Shown here piece after piece: positions 1-12,687 of a stretch of DNA of 64,000 bases (positions within the stretch are counted from its first letter, which is position 1; the number at the start of each line of letters is the position of its first letter). Made by a program: the position numbers and the translations under genes. Below the pieces are notes generated by a model that was not told the DNA's origin, made no database searches, and was given only the letters and a program-made list of their open reading frames with translations. Origin of the DNA: Mauremys mutica (lineage: Eukaryota > Chordata > Testudines > Geoemydidae); assembly GCF_020497125.1 (NCBI RefSeq), contig NC_059081.1, positions 60,532,768 to 60,596,767 of the forward strand, in the 5' to 3' direction.

Positions 1-163
1 CCCCTCCGCAGTCATGCCTGCGGCAGGTCCGCTGCTCCCGGGGCTCCGGTGGACCTCCCACAGGCATGACTGCGGCAGGTCCGCCGGCCCAGCCTGCCGC
101 CCCCCCCGGGAAAGGGCCGCCCCAGGCGGGTGCTTGCCCCGCTGGGCTCTGGAGCCGGCCCTG
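1..163. repeat. GC-rich hAT-like element, cut by the window edge
   Basis: This very GC-rich block contains two near copies of a subrepeat built on CATGCCTGCGGCAGGTCCG and CATGACTGCGGCAGGTCCG. It ends in GGAGCCGGCCCTG, after which the base composition drops abruptly to the intron average. The same kind of end (AAAGCTGGTCCTG) closes another GC-rich block near 38215. I infer the right end of a non-autonomous hAT-type element. Its left end lies outside the window, so no target duplication can be checked. Confidence 0.5.
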
Positions 164-1051
164 ATCTGATGGTAATGAATTTTGGTCACAATTGATCAAA
201 GCCAGATTCAAACTCGTGTCCAAGAGGGGAAAGGTTCTGTATATCTTATTACCCTTCAACTATACATTTCCCAGCATAAACAAGGGCTAGTTTTAGTTGA
301 TCAAACCGAATAGAGCCAGAGGAGAAAAGAGAAGATAAGGCTGGAGAGAATGAGTGTGAAGGAAGAGAATGGAAGAGGGGCAGTGAAGTTTGAGAGAAAT
401 TGTAGAAAAACAGGTGCAAAGATAGAAAACCGGAGAGAAATTAAGAAGAAAGAGGAATGAAATGATTGAGAAAATGTGTATGGTGCACTTCTTGTCATTG
501 ACAGACAGGGAGTTTAGCCGAAAGAGAAGTTAATTCAGGTATTGAAAATTGCATGAGCCATCTGGAAGACCTGAATTACATGATTAAAGTGAAAACTTGG
601 AACAGAAACAAATGTAAAATACTATGAGGGAAAGAGAGAAAGTGAGTGTATCTCTCTTGCACTTCCAGAATTATTACTCCTCCCCGTCAGAGCCCTTTAA
701 TAACTTTGTAGCTTCCTCAGACACTGTTAAACATTGTTTTTGAAACGGCATGGGTATTAATGTTAAATTGGATCACTCTATTGGCATCTGAAAATATTTT
801 TTAAATTATAATTATATTTCAGCCTCTGGATTTTCACAGCAACTTCTGTGCTTATCAAACAGTGCCAATATCCATCACTGCAGTAAGAAATGTACCATTC
901 AGTAGACATGCCAAGAGAATCTTCTGGTTAAGACCTCTTAAAGATGTCTTCCAGTAACAAGAAATCCCATTCAAATGGAAGAGGCTGCAGCATTATTCAT
1001 TTCTACATGTTAGGGTATCACCTATTGCATTTCAATATACTGTGTTTCATA
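164..1051. other. Intronic stretch, nothing recognised
   Basis: AT-rich sequence with no convincing exon, splice pair or repeat. The short open frames here are fragmentary, purine- or pyrimidine-rich and lack protein-like composition. Confidence 0.6.
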
Positions 1052-1140
1052 TTATTATTATTTATTGTGTGTATTTATTGTGTGTAGACCTGAACCCCAT
1101 TGTGCAGGGTGCTGTGCAAACAGAATGAAAAGACAGTCCC
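1052..1140. repeat. Ancient MIR-like SINE fragment
   Basis: An ATT-rich run is followed by CCCCATTGTGCAGGGTGCTG, TGCAAACAGA and a stretch resembling AGACAGTCCCTTCCCC. The same order of motifs recurs at 3906-4035 and 32727-32830. I recognise this as an old amniote MIR/CORE-type repeat; the exact subfamily (MIR1_Amn type) is from memory and uncertain. Confidence 0.45.
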
Positions 1141-1411
1141 TTCCCCGATACCAAGTTACTTTTACTAGAAACTTAGTACTGAAACAAATATCAATGTAAA
1201 TACAGAACTTCATACTGAGGGCTGTATGCAATGATAAAAGAAAGGCCATTCCCAACAATAAGGCAGCATGGCATCCTTAACCCAACCCAAAGTGTGTCTA
1301 AATCTTTAAGGGCTACATTCTGCCCTGGTGTATGCTCCTTGCAACCCCACTGCAATCAATTGCTTCACAGTAAAATGGAGGCACAATATGGCCCTTAACC
1401 ATTTATTAATC

Positions 1412-2078
1412 TCTATAAGTAGGGCCCTACCAAATTCACAACCATGAAAAACATGTCACAGACTGTGAAATCTGGTCTCCCGCCGCCATGAAATTTGGGC
1501 TTTTGTGTGCTTTTATCCTATACTATACCAATTTCACAGGGGAGACCAAGCGTTTCTCAAACTGGGGGTCCTGATCCAAAAGGGAGTTGCTTGGGGGGTT
1601 GCAAGGTTATTTTAGGGGGGTCGTGGAATTGCCACCCTTACTTCTGCACTTCTGCCTTCAGAGCTGGGTGGCCAGAGAATGTTGGCTACTGACTGAGGGT
1701 TCATCTCTGCAGGCAGAGTGCAGAAGAAAGGGTCGTAATACCATGTCATCCTTACTTCTGCATTGCTACTGGTGATGGCTCTGCCTTCAGAGCTGGGCTC
1801 CCGGCCAGCAGCCACTGCTCTCCAGCTGCTCAGTTCTGAAGGCAGCACCGCCACCAGCAGGAGCACAGAAGTAAAGGTAGCAGTACCATAAACCCTCCTA
1901 CAATAACCACACACACACACACTACTCCTTTTTCGGGTCAGGACCTCCTGCAATTACAACACTGTGAAATTTCAGATTTAAATAGCTGAAATCATGAAAT
2001 TTACGATTATAAAAAAAAACCTATGACTGCGAAATTGACTAAAATGGACCATGAACTTGGTAGGGCCCTATCTATAAG
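1412..2078. mobile_element. Non-autonomous hAT element with perfect 8-bp target duplication
   Basis: The element spans 1420-2070. Its ends are inverted: it opens with TAGGGCCCTACCAAATTCA and closes with TGAACTTGGTAGGGCCCTA, with one mismatch over 19 bp. It is flanked on both sides by TCTATAAG (1412-1419 and 2071-2078). An exact 8-bp duplication is the hallmark of hAT transposition. The 651-bp interior has no transposase frame. It contains phrases such as CTCAAACTGGGGGTCCTGAT, a short CA run near 1905 and internal similarity between about 1625-1665 and 1745-1800. It must have been mobilised in trans by a related hAT. Confidence 0.9.
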
Positions 2079-3905
2079 GAAACGTCACAATGCTGGAGGA
2101 TGATATGGCTCTGTACATGCTACATTGCCTGCTAACACTGGAGAAGTGATTGCCCATTGCCACTGGTGGCATATCCCATTACTGACCATAAATGAGCAAT
2201 ATCAGCTGCTTGTTTTAAGTGCTTATTTCAGAAATTACCTTGGAGTGCGTGTCCCCAGTAACCCTTAACATTATCCACATTTAGTTTTCAGTATTTAATT
2301 TTGTGTGTGTTAGCTCAGCAGCAAGAGAAGAAGAGATTGCTTTGTTTTCTGATTCTTTGCCTGGAATAAATGTAACTTCAACACTGCGTAACTCTTCTTT
2401 AACATTCACTATTCAGCTTCAGCTATGTTCCCTAGGCTAAGGTTTCCATCATGGTATAATAAACAATGAGACTGCTAGGCTTTGTGTCACCACCAATACT
2501 TACATTTCAGATTGATCTGAGCAGCAAAGATCATGGTAATGTGTGATGATAATCCTGCATAAGAATTAATCTAGATTTTTTTTTCCTATTCTACTTGGAT
2601 TTTTATATCATCCCCATCATCGTGGTATCTGATTGACAAAGCAACTCTGGGATGTAGATAGCTAGAACCCCTCCAAATATAAATTCATAAGGCAAATCAC
2701 AGTGACCCATTGCTTGTCAAACTGTGCCAGATAATTTTTTTATCATGTTAATGTGATATTTCCTTTAGCAGAATTATCAGTTTGAATGGAGGGATTTTAG
2801 GAAGAATAATATTCTTATCAGATAATGAAAAAAGGAATGTTACACTCAAGTATGGATATTCTTATGACAACACAACATCAATCTGTCATCATCATCATTA
2901 AACCTTTTTGCATTTTTAAGAGCTGTTTCTGTTAAAACGGTGTGTGTATATGCATGCACACACATAAATAGATATACACACAATTATATATATAAACACT
3001 TTGAAAGCCCACACCTTACTTGCTAGTTTCAGGTTCAGTTGATGGACAGCTAACTCAGCCTCTTTTTATAGTCCATTTCTAAAATGAAACCATAAATTTT
3101 AAAGCTGGGCTTCATCATTGCAGAGAAAAAAGCTTTTCCAGCCTATTGATGAAATATAACATTTGATAGGATTTATGAGGCCCAGATTCAGGAAGATCAT
3201 TTGCAGAGCACTTAAAACTGATTTTCCTGCCCTTTGCCTTCCCTCCTCTCAAACGCACATACCAAAAAGAAGCCATTAGTAATGAAAAATTATGAGGAAG
3301 ATTTTGCTTGATTCCACACAAATGTCAGTTTAAGAGGGGGGGGGAGAAGCACAAGGATTTACAGTAAGGGGTCTGTCTAAAACCAGGCTGGCTCTTTGTG
3401 AGAGGAATACTAACTTTGCTGCAAAAACAAGCACCTGGTATGTTTATTTGTTATAATAAATTCATATATACAGCATAGTGCAGGGTTATGAATTTATATT
3501 GTGCTCCCACCAACAGACATTTGCAGAGTCGCTTCCTAAAGTTAAAAATAAAATAAAATGATACCCTGCTTCTGTACCTTGATAATGTTTCCTTCTGGCT
3601 AGTTTTACTGGAATGATAATTTCACAGAGGAAAATACATTCTCTGTAACTTGTGATCACAGTATCTGTCAAATGGTAGGAAATGAAGAAAACTGCCAGAC
3701 AGTGTCAGATTTATTAGCAGCTCTAAGAAGTCCAAAATTAATGCATTTTCTTGTCTTTGATGGGTGAGATATCCATGTGCTGTACTTATCCTAATGGACA
3801 AGTGAAGGAAGTAGCATTCGTCAATTAGCTATCTCATTAAGCTGACTGCAGCTTCATATGGAACACATGCAGGAGTGGTACCTACTCACCTAGCCAGCCC
3901 TCCAA
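2079..3905. other. Intronic stretch with simple repeats
   Basis: No gene or clear transposon end is seen. The stretch holds a TG/CA/TA-rich patch at about 2940-2995 and a nine-base G run near 3338. The remainder is AT-rich unique-looking sequence. Confidence 0.55.
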
Positions 3906-4035
3906 TTTGTTGTTGTTATGTAATATTTATATTGCGGTTGTGCTGAAAGGTCAGAATTGGGTCTCCACGGTGCTAGATGTTGTACAAAAACATATGATGA
4001 CTCTGTTCCTGGTCCAAGAAGCATACAATTTCCGA
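3906..4035. repeat. Ancient MIR-like SINE fragment
   Basis: Begins with TTGTTGTTATGTAATATTTA, continues through ATTGCGGTTGTGCTGAAAGG and GGTGCTAGATGTTGTACAAA, and ends near the phrase CTGTTCCTGGTCC. This is the same motif order as at 1052-1140 and 32727-32830, more decayed. Confidence 0.45.
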
Positions 4036-4256
4036 AGACAGCTCACGTATGAAGAGTGGAAGAAGTATCATACAGTCAAATATATTCCACTCTTCTTATA
4101 AGCAGAACTGGTAGTGACACTTTCCATTATAAGATCCTATTCTCACTTGCTTATAACTTTGCTGAACTTTAACCATTCAGATTCAGATTTCCCGTGTTGG
4201 GTGTCTGCCTTAGGCTGAATTTTTTTGGAAAGCTAAAATAGTTTATCTGTTTTCAC

Positions 4257-4655
4257 TGATTCCAAGGCCAGAAGGAATCATTGTGATCATAATATAGTCT
4301 GACCTCCTCTATACCACAGGCCATAGAAGTTCCCCAAAATAATTCCTAGCATGTATCTTTTTAGAAAAGCATCCAGTCTTGATTTAAAAATTGTCAAAAG
4401 TGATGGAGAATCCACCACGATCCCTGGTAAATTGTTCCAATGGTTAATTACCCTTATTGGGTATTTCCAAAAATTTCCACCTTATTTTCAGTTTAAATTT
4501 GTCTAGCTTCAACTTCCAGCTATTGGATTGTTATATCTGTCTCTGCCAGATTGAAGAGTCCATGTCGATACTTATACACTGTAATCAAGTCACCCCTTAA
4601 CCTTCTCTTTGTTAAACTAAAGAGATTGAGCTCTTTCAGTCTGTCACTATTTTCA
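4257..4655 (-). mobile_element. CR1 LINE 3' end, antisense
   Basis: Reading on the + strand, TGATTCCAAGGCCAGAAGGA is followed by GGAGAATCCACCACGATCCC, AATTGTTCCAATGGTTAATT and CAAGTCACCCCTTAACCTTC. The same series, in the same order, occurs at 50129-50945. These are the complement of a CR1 LINE 3' region, so the element lies on the - strand. It is 5'-truncated and carries no coding frame. Confidence 0.75.
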
Positions 4656-4865
4656 CGATGAGATTAGGGGAAAATGTATTGTTTTACCCATATTTTAAAA
4701 AATCTTGTTTCATTGAGTAAACTGTAGTGCCTCTATGCTTTGGAATAGGGGCTTGGAATTTGGAAGGGGAGTCAGTCTAGTCTTACTGATGTGCCTTTTG
4801 CCCAGGAAAATCCACCCCAGTTTGGCCAAGTTATAAGCCTTAGAAAATTGGCAGTTTTCGCATAC

Positions 4866-4968
4866 TCAAGAGACAAGGGCAGAGGGGGAGAATTTCTCTT
4901 TTATTGGACCAACTTTTGTTGGTGAAAGAGAGAAACTTTACACAGAGCTCTTCTTCAGATCTTGAAGA
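4866..4968. repeat. Self-complementary turtle repeat, half copy
   Basis: Contains CTTTTATTGGACCAACTTTT, GTTGGTGAAAGAGAGAAAC and CACAGAGCTCTTCTTCAGAT. These motifs recur at 23631-23846, 46413-46614 and 61861-62001, where the first two are fully palindromic. Here only one arm is present. Confidence 0.6.
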
Positions 4969-5521
4969 ACGTTTTCTAACTTTTAAGTGTTTGACTTGAC
5001 AGTATTAATATTTTGATGAAGTTGTTGTTAATGAAGTATGCATTATAGCCATTAGCATTTTAAAATTGTTGAGAAAGATAAAGGATGTGTCTACTATCCC
5101 CATCTGCCCCACAATCTATCCATTATTAACCAACTGACTGCTTTATGAGTATCTCTGGAGAGATGGGTCTCAAAGGTGGATTTGATGGCGGAGAGGTAGT
5201 CACTTCACACACTAGAGAAGGCTTCATGTATAAGGCCAGCCTAGGGGAAGGGGAAGAGTTGGTGGGAGAAGCTAACAAATGGATGTATGAGGCTGGCATC
5301 CTAGCCTGCAAGGCATCCAGGAGGAGATGTCAGAAAGACAAGCTAAGGTGCAAGAAGGAGGGGAGAAAGACAAGTCATGTATGGAAAGATAGATATCGAA
5401 GACATATCCCTAAGCATGGTCACTGAAGCGGTGTGATCAGATGTAAGTGGAGAAGAGGAGAGGATTAAGGACGGAGCTCAGTAGAAGGGGGAGGAAGACC
5501 CATTGAAACATACAGGGAAAT
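4969..5521. other. Intronic stretch, nothing recognised
   Basis: Contains a 93-codon open frame at 5145-5426 that is rich in K, R and G. It has no homologue I recognise, no splice context and no partner exon. I treat the stretch as non-coding. Confidence 0.5.
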
Positions 5522-5686
5522 GCTGGCCGTCGCTTCCCGCAGCGCCCATTGGCTGGGAACAGCAAACCATGGCCACTGGGAGCTGCGGGCCGCTGTGCCT
5601 GCAGTTGGTCAATGTTAACAAAATGTCTCGCGGCCCACCAGCAGATGGGACGCATGCGGCCTGAGGGCTGCTGGTTGCCCACCGCA
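5522..5686 (-). mobile_element. GC-rich hAT-type fragment
   Basis: A sharply GC-rich island includes GCTTCCCGCAGCGCCCATTG, GCCACTGGGAGCTGCGGGCC and a closing CTGGTTGCCCACCGC. The last phrase looks like the complement of a hAT terminal repeat of the type GTGGGCAACC. The left end is truncated near 5520. No target duplication is visible. Confidence 0.55.
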
Positions 5687-6898
5687 GCTTTGGAGTAAGT
5701 TCCAACTCAAAGCCAGAATGTTTTGCTTGTTCCTTTCTCTACAGTGCATCATACCAATGCAAACACCTTTAACTTTGGGGAAATTTGGAATGGGGTCTGA
5801 ATCCAGAGCCAAACTCTGTGGTGGGGTCCAGTTGTACTTTATACATTTTTGACTGCCTGGTTTAATTTAACATTGTCATAATAACTATATATAAGAATGA
5901 AGCTAGAACATCTGCCAGGGCAGATGTGCCATTGGGCAGGTAGAGGAACACATAAAAGGGGCCAACCAAAATAATCCCTCCATCAAACAGTACTTAGAGA
6001 GGGAAAACTTTTGGGACTTGACAACATAAAGGACATGAAAGGAGTAGCCCAGACAGGAATGCCCAGGAATGGCAGAGCCTTCTTCGTGCTCTATACATAA
6101 ATGAGGGGGAAAGGTGGAAGCCAAATTTGCAAACCTTCAGTGCACGTCAAACATTAGGGCCTCCAGGTTTGAAATATTTGGCCAAAATGCAGTTCCAATC
6201 AAGCCCTTTTTTAAATTATAGTATTTACCATAAAGTGCATTTTATTCCCTGAGATATGTCAGTCTTTGTTGATGTGAACTAAGATGCTTCTAGAAAACGT
6301 GCATGTGCAACTTTGCACACTAGCTTTTGTGCACACAAGAGACAGTGTTTAGATCTTACATGTGTAAATCTGTTTGTGCCTCAGTTGCAGACATAGCCCT
6401 TTGTCTATCATGTGCACACCTGTGAGATTGCATACATGTGAGCCAGAGCTTGAAAATGTGACCATATCATTTTGACAGCTAAAATGAATTTGTCTTGCTG
6501 CACCACCCATGGCAGAGCTAATGTATTTCAATAGAGATTTTAGTCCCTTGGCCTGCAGCTTCCCCAAGGAAGTAACTCTCTTAAGCCCACCTTATTTATT
6601 AAGTGTAATTTTGAACATCAATGTTGCATCTATATTAAAAACCCTCTTGTATCATTTCAGTGATATATTTAAGATGAGTGAATTTTGGCTCATTATATTA
6701 GACCTGGGATGTTCCAAAGATTTCCTGTAAATGCATCTCTAATAAGAAGCCCCATGTTTCTTAAAGGCTATTCTAGCATGCTTGGATACTACGTAGTATG
6801 GTTTTATCTTGCCACACATTGCACTGACAGTTAATGAAATACATTAAAAGCTATTTCATTTGCTATTTACACTATTCCTCTTTGTAATGTAGTTAGAA
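5687..6898. other. Intronic stretch, nothing recognised
   Basis: AT-rich sequence without a supported exon or repeat. Short open frames on both strands look like chance. Confidence 0.55.
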
Positions 6899-7041
6899 TA
6901 CACCTCTACCCTGATATAATGCAGTAAAGCAGTGCTCTGGGGGCGCGGGGCTGCGCACTCCTGTGGATCAAAGCAAGTTCAATATAATGCAGGAAGATTT
7001 TTTGGCTCCCGAGGACAACGTTATATCGGAGTAGAGGTGTA
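6899..7041. mobile_element. Mariner-type MITE with TA target duplication
   Basis: The 139-bp core 6901-7039 opens with CACCTCTACCCTGATATAA and closes with TTATATCGGAGTAGAGGTG, inverted with two mismatches. It is flanked by TA on both sides, the Tc1/mariner signature. The interior has ATAATGCAGTAAAGCAGTGC and TTTTTTGGCTCCCGAGGACA. A second copy lies in the opposite sense at 24472-24837. There is no transposase. Confidence 0.85.
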
Positions 7042-7974
7042 TTATATTCTTCCTGGTAAGGTTTACACTTTTCACCTTACACATACTGGTGGCTTAAGAA
7101 TATCTATTGTCTTTCTATAGAAAATGTGACTTCCTCTTCTCATGTGTTTGGTTGTACATAAAGGTAGAATCTAAACAAAATTAGATGTATGTGAAGAGGC
7201 GCATCAGATTGGAAAGAGTAACAAGTAATATCAGCTGTTCTGTATTTGAGATTGTCAGGGTTCTGAATTGAAAACAAGGCCATGAAGTTTCCAAATAACA
7301 TCTTTATTTACACAGCAAGGTGTATGCGAGTACATCCTAACCTAATTAGATCTCTGATGTTCTTAGGAGTGGGCCGTATATCCACTACTGTCTCAATAGT
7401 CCAGATTTGTTCTTTCATTATATTTGGCTTGTTATACAGTGAAGCGTAGGAGAGCATTACTCCAGATGTCTTTATTTGTTGGCTCCCTTTACCATTTTCG
7501 TTGCTGTCAGCAGCAAAATTCAGTTACAGCTCAACAGTGCAAATTCCTTTTAAATTTTTGGATGCCCTAACCAGTGCAATGTTGGAATATGTGTAAATGT
7601 CTGCACAGTGTGGCGATTGGAGTGGCTGATGTAAGAGAAGCTAGAAAATGGCTCCAGCTGGGAAACATTCTTGAGGGAAGCATAAAATTCTTTCCAGATT
7701 GTCAGCATGCCGCTCAGTAAAAACATGAGAAATAGATAATTCTTAGCCTGCTTTGCTTTCTTTAATGCACATACGGATATCGCCAAAGGAGGCAACTTTA
7801 GTTTTCAACAGTTTATATAAAATAGTCCTTATATATATTTTCCATCTGGTCATGTGTGTAGTTTTAGTGTAGGTATATTTGTATAGATATTTAACACCAT
7901 GTGTGTTTTAATAAGTACTGTGTATTTGTCCATTAATAATATTTATATGGAACTGAGGGCTTTGGTTCTTGTGA
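7042..7974. other. Intronic stretch, nothing recognised
   Basis: Mixed-composition sequence. I see no exon with paired splice sites, no repeat end and no inverted repeat. Confidence 0.5.
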
Positions 7975-8265
7975 TTTTTAATAAACATTGATGGTGTTAC
8001 TAGTTTGTACTAAGCATTCAGTATGCTCCATCAAAATGGCAGCTCTAATTAGGTTCCTTGAATTAGCTAATGGATTTTGAGAAAGATAGCTTACAAAGCT
8101 CTTACAGCTGTCCAAGATATTCCTGCCATGCCAGAAAGACAAAAGGCCCCTGGAAGCTACAGACTTTAAAGCTCTAGAAATGCAGCTGACAGTTAAAGAG
8201 ATAAATTACATTTGTATTTTTTTCCCGTAAAAGTCCTAATACTAGATTAATGTTATCCCAGTAGT
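7975..8265. promoter_or_regulatory. Candidate conserved non-coding element
   Basis: This stretch has no repeat signature, no homopolymers and balanced composition. It includes homeodomain-like cores (CTCTAATTAGG, GAATTAGCTAATGG) and E-box-like CAGCTG motifs. Such texture often marks conserved enhancers in large developmental-gene introns. The call is an inference from texture only; conservation cannot be tested here. Confidence 0.2.
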
Positions 8266-11200
8266 GATCATCCATTAAAAAAACCACTTTATAATGAGGA
8301 TGCATTTTGACCATATGATCTATCTTCCCCTCCCTTCTCCCTCTCCCCCACCCCCGACATTTTGGGCAGGGTAAATAATTTTTTTTTAAAGAAGAGAGGA
8401 GTACGTTATTTCTTCGGCGGGGTTACAAACTCAGTGAATTGTAATTTTAAGTGTATGGAACTTCACTGGTGACATGTTAAATGTACAGTATTTTCTACTT
8501 AGGCCAGGTATTGTAGAAAGAATCCACACAGTGAATTGGTTCCTGATGCTCTACAAGTAGCATGGGTTTGCATGTGTGTAACAGAGCAGAATGTAGTCCC
8601 TTGTGAAGAACTTGGCGAGGTGCTTTCTTTGACATAATAGATAAAGTCAGCTCTGGGTTTGCTGTTTTCAGCAAAATATATTTTAGGATGTGGATTGCAT
8701 TGCTCACTATGATTGAGTTCTCAGATCCTCCATCTCATACTTCACATGGGAGCTCAGAAATTAATGCTGCAGTGTACTGTCACCCAGTATCCATCCTGCT
8801 TTTGTTTTTTGTAGTAAGTGGCCTGCTAGGGGGCCCCTTCCTAGAAGTCTTCAAGGTGTTTTATTTAATTTTTCTGCCTTTTTAAAAAAAGGTTAATAAA
8901 CTCAAGTGCCGAAAAGCAGTAGTGTGCAAATAAAAAAAACCTAGTTGCCAATTACATACAGGTGTGATAGCCATTAAGAAATGTAACTGTATTTCCTTGC
9001 AATGATTTAACATTCAGCATTTGCTTTGTTGAATTGTTAAAGCTGCTGTAAATGGGGCGAGAGGGTTTAAAACATGCACTCTGTGTTGGTGTGACCTATA
9101 CATTGCAAATATGCCAGCTGCTTTTCTTCAGTAAAATAAAAGAACAAAACCCTGTTGTAATACAAAGTGCCAAAAAAAAGGCAATTTAAGTACTTTGCCT
9201 TATAAATCCAAAAGAAATTGCCTCAGAGAGAAGGCCCTCAATTATGCCTAGCATGTGACTTTATCACGATGGATAAAACGCATAATTGATATCATCTTTA
9301 CCAAAGAAACCAGAAACTGTTGCATTGTCTAGAGGCTACTGACAATAGCAGGAAAGTCTGTTTTTCATTATTTTTACTGTGCATTGTTTATGGAGAGTTC
9401 AGATGTAGTCAGCACCTGAGTCCCTAATCTGTCTCTTCCTAACCCTTCTGAGACACATTCACATCTCAGATCAACAAGACAGAAGTAAACTGTTCACATG
9501 CCAGAAACTCAGGCATTACCATTAACTAGACTGAACTGTAAGCCACCTTTTTTTTATTAATTAAAATCTGGTGATTGCGTTCCCCTAACAGGCATAATAA
9601 ACTGAGCAGAACAAAACAATCACTTTCCATCACAAAGAATACATGCTTGTTATGCACAAGAAATGTTAAAAAATTGTCTTTCCCTCCCATTTGATCACAA
9701 ATAACCTGTTTTAATTGGAATTACATATGTGTCTCTCTTTTATACCTGCTCATGATGAGGTTAACCCTTTGGTATGCCAGTTTTGTTTTTCTAAGGCAAT
9801 AGGAGGCTGACTTCCCATTTTCATGTGACACAGTGATAGCCAGCTACAGGTTGTAAAAGGAACAGGAATGGAGACAAAATGTGCCCCTGAATGAAGAGAT
9901 GGTCCTCGCCTGAGTGGCTGGGCCATCTGCCACCACAAATAGGAGAAGGTGCTGCATGTCACCAGAAAGGAGGGGACAATAAATAGGTGCTTCATGTCCA
10001 GTCACAGAGAAATGCTTTATAAACAGTTTTGATAAAACTGATCTTTCAGTCTCAAGGTTCCTGTGAACACATTGTCAGCTGGTTTGAGCAGGAAAAGGTT
10101 AATTATACAGCTAATTGCCCTGGTGAGAATAGGAAAGAAAGAAAACTTGAAAAAAAAATTAATCCACAAGAGCCTAAGAATATTATCTGCCTTCTATCCA
10201 CTAAGCTCCTAATGCCAAAGGGTCAGCAATGATGTTATAAGGTCAGTAGGGCTCAATTTACATCCAGACAGATGATGGTCATGTGCTGCTTTAGGAGTCT
10301 TTGACCTTTTGGACATAAGTGGTTGTAGTGCTTTTATGTTGCTCTGCAGAGTTGAAAGGTGACAACGTATGTGCAGCTGAGTAACTTTTATGACTTTTTC
10401 TTTAGGTATTGTAGAGCAAATTATGACTCAAGGATGCTCATCAGAAATTTTAGTATGTAGACTTAAACTTATAAAGGAAGTTCTCTCTCCTTTGGTTTTT
10501 CTCTAATTATCTGTGTAGGCATGCAGCTTGAGATGTATTTGTGCACGTTTCTAGATATAGAGTAGAGTATACTTCTCGGTATCTATCTGCTACTTGTCTA
10601 TCAGCCTGTCTATACACACACACCTTAATATATCCCCATTCAAATGATTAGGTGGAACCACAGACTCTATTCCCAGGATCTGACAAGCATTTCACAGTTG
10701 CCAAATGAAGCATCCTGCTGTGGCCCCTTTTCTACTGCTGAAGTCTGTAATTACATACACACAAGGTACCATGCTGCAGAGTCCATCAAGCTCAAGGAAT
10801 TTCCATAGCTCAAAACGCTCAAGATATATATTTCCCAGATTTAGTTGTCAGTGCCTGATGTATATTCCTAAAACTTGAGTTGTGTCTCGATGAACCTTTA
10901 AGATACTACTTTTATTATCTTGCAGGTTCTGGAATTGTCAATGAGAATTTTTCTGACAAGCCTTTTATTGGAATATCATTCATCTACTCAAGTGCAGATG
11001 TCAATAACAAAAGCTCGTTGCTTCCTAAACACTCTTTCTGTCGGTGGCTGACAAAGATGGACGTTGAAATATTGTAGAATTATGTTCTGACTATGGATTT
11101 TCTTTTTGTCATTTTTTTCAACCATTTTTTCTCTTCCCCCCTATTATTGAGGTTGCTAAAACACTTTGATAAACAACGTAACATTTCAGTGTAGGAGATA

Positions 11201-12009
11201 AATGCTGGCACCATATTGTATCCTTTGAAATGCTTTGGTCTTGACTTCTTAAATGAGAGGTACCATAGATGAACAGAACTAATCTGCAGTGTGGTGTATT
11301 GTGTTTCTTTATATTCTATATGTATGCTCAAGGCAATAAATTCTTTTCAGTAGCTATGATATAATTAGTTTTGTGTTATAATAGGTAGTGAATGGAAGAT
11401 TCAGCCCATTCTTTTGAATCAACATGAGATTCGTTTTGTATTTTATTCATTTGTGAATGAAAGCTTCAGCAAGTATTCATTTTTCATAATTGTTGAAAAA
11501 AAATTAAAAATGTAACCACAAGTTGCTCATAGGCTGCCAGTCAACTGGGGAAAATTAGATCCTGAGGTAAGTGGCCGAAAAGAAAAGCTTTGCAATATTA
11601 ATGCATTTAGAAAACCCACTGGAAACCAAATGTTCATTGCCTTTTAGAAAGATATGTATATGTCTTTAAATGATTCAGCTGAGTCCTTATCAGCTACATT
11701 TGTTTGTAATTTTGCAGTGTGCAGACACACAAATCTAGTCGAGCGCCTCCTCTTGGCCACTCAGACTGCTGTGAGGGGATCCAGCCACTAAATCCCCAGG
11801 TGTCTTAGGCCTTTGGAATCTGAACAGAGTCCATGCACTATCTTGGAGGCTCTAGGCACACTCTTGGGGTGCAGATCCTCTGTCTAGCACCCTCCCCTAA
11901 GAGCTGCGGCCAAGGTTTACTGACTCCTCAACTCTCCAGCTGGGTGACTGTCACAGTACTCTTCCAGGGTAACAAAAGTCCAAATAACCCAAGTACTAGG
12001 AGAGGAAAG
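8266..12009. other. Intronic stretch with simple repeats
   Basis: A pyrimidine tract (TCTTCCCCTCCCTTCTCCC and a following C-rich run) lies at about 8322-8360. ACACACACAC-type sequence lies near 10613. From about 11735 to 11990 the sequence is richer in C and G, with GAGCGCCTCCTCTTGGCCA, and may be an unclassified repeat abutting the CR1 that follows. No gene is seen. Confidence 0.5.
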
Positions 12010-12687
12010 TCAAATGCACAACTGCAACATGGGGAATAACCGGCTAGGTGGTAGTACTGCTGAAAAGGATCTGCGGGTTATAGTGGATCAGAAATTGAAT
12101 GAGAGGCAGCAATGTGATGCAGTTGTGAAAAAGGCTAATATCATCCTGGGATGTGTGTGTAAGACACCGGAGGTAATTGTCCTGCTCTGCTCGACCGTGG
12201 GAAGGCCTCATCTGGAGTACTGTGTTCAGTTTTGGGCACCACACTTCAGAAAAGATGTGGGCAAATTGGAGAGAGTCCAGAGGAGACCAACAAAAATGTT
12301 AAAAGGTTTAGAAAACCTGACCTACGAGGAAAGGTTTAAACTGGGCATGTTTAGTCTTAAGGAAAGATGACTGCGGGGGAAGGTAAGAAGAGTCTTCAAA
12401 ATGTTAAGGATGGTTATAAAGAGGACAGAGATCAATTATTCTCCATTTCCACTGAAGGTAGGACAAGAAGTAATGGGCTTAATCTGTGGCAAGGGAGATC
12501 TAGGTTAGATATTAGGAAAAACTTTCAAGCAGTTAAGTCTAGAATAATCTTCCAAGGGAGGTTGTGGAAGCCCCATCATTGGAGGTATTTAAGAAGAGGT
12601 TGTCAGGGATGGCCTGGGCTTAGTTGGTTCTGCCTCAGTGCAGGGAACTCCTTCTTAGACCTACATTTCAATGATTCTGTGATTCAT
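12010..12687 (+). pseudogene. CR1 LINE, ORF2 C-terminus and 3' UTR
   Basis: The frame from about 12038 reads as the CR1 ORF2 C-terminal region, with landmarks AEKDLRVIVDQKL, RPHLEYCVQFWAPHF, LERVQRRPTKM and LTYEERFKLGMFSLKER, then a stop at 12368-12370. A 3' UTR follows and ends in CAATGATTCTGTGATTC, the short terminal repeat typical of CR1. It is 5'-truncated, has lost the endonuclease and catalytic RT, and cannot move. Sense strand is +, the same as the host gene. Confidence 0.88.

Noticed and set aside
1612..1953. 113-codon frame on the - strand
   Set aside because: Lies inside the hAT element 1420-2070 and does not resemble a transposase.
5145..5426. 93-codon basic + strand frame
   Set aside because: Composition looks protein-like but no homologue or exon boundary could be matched.
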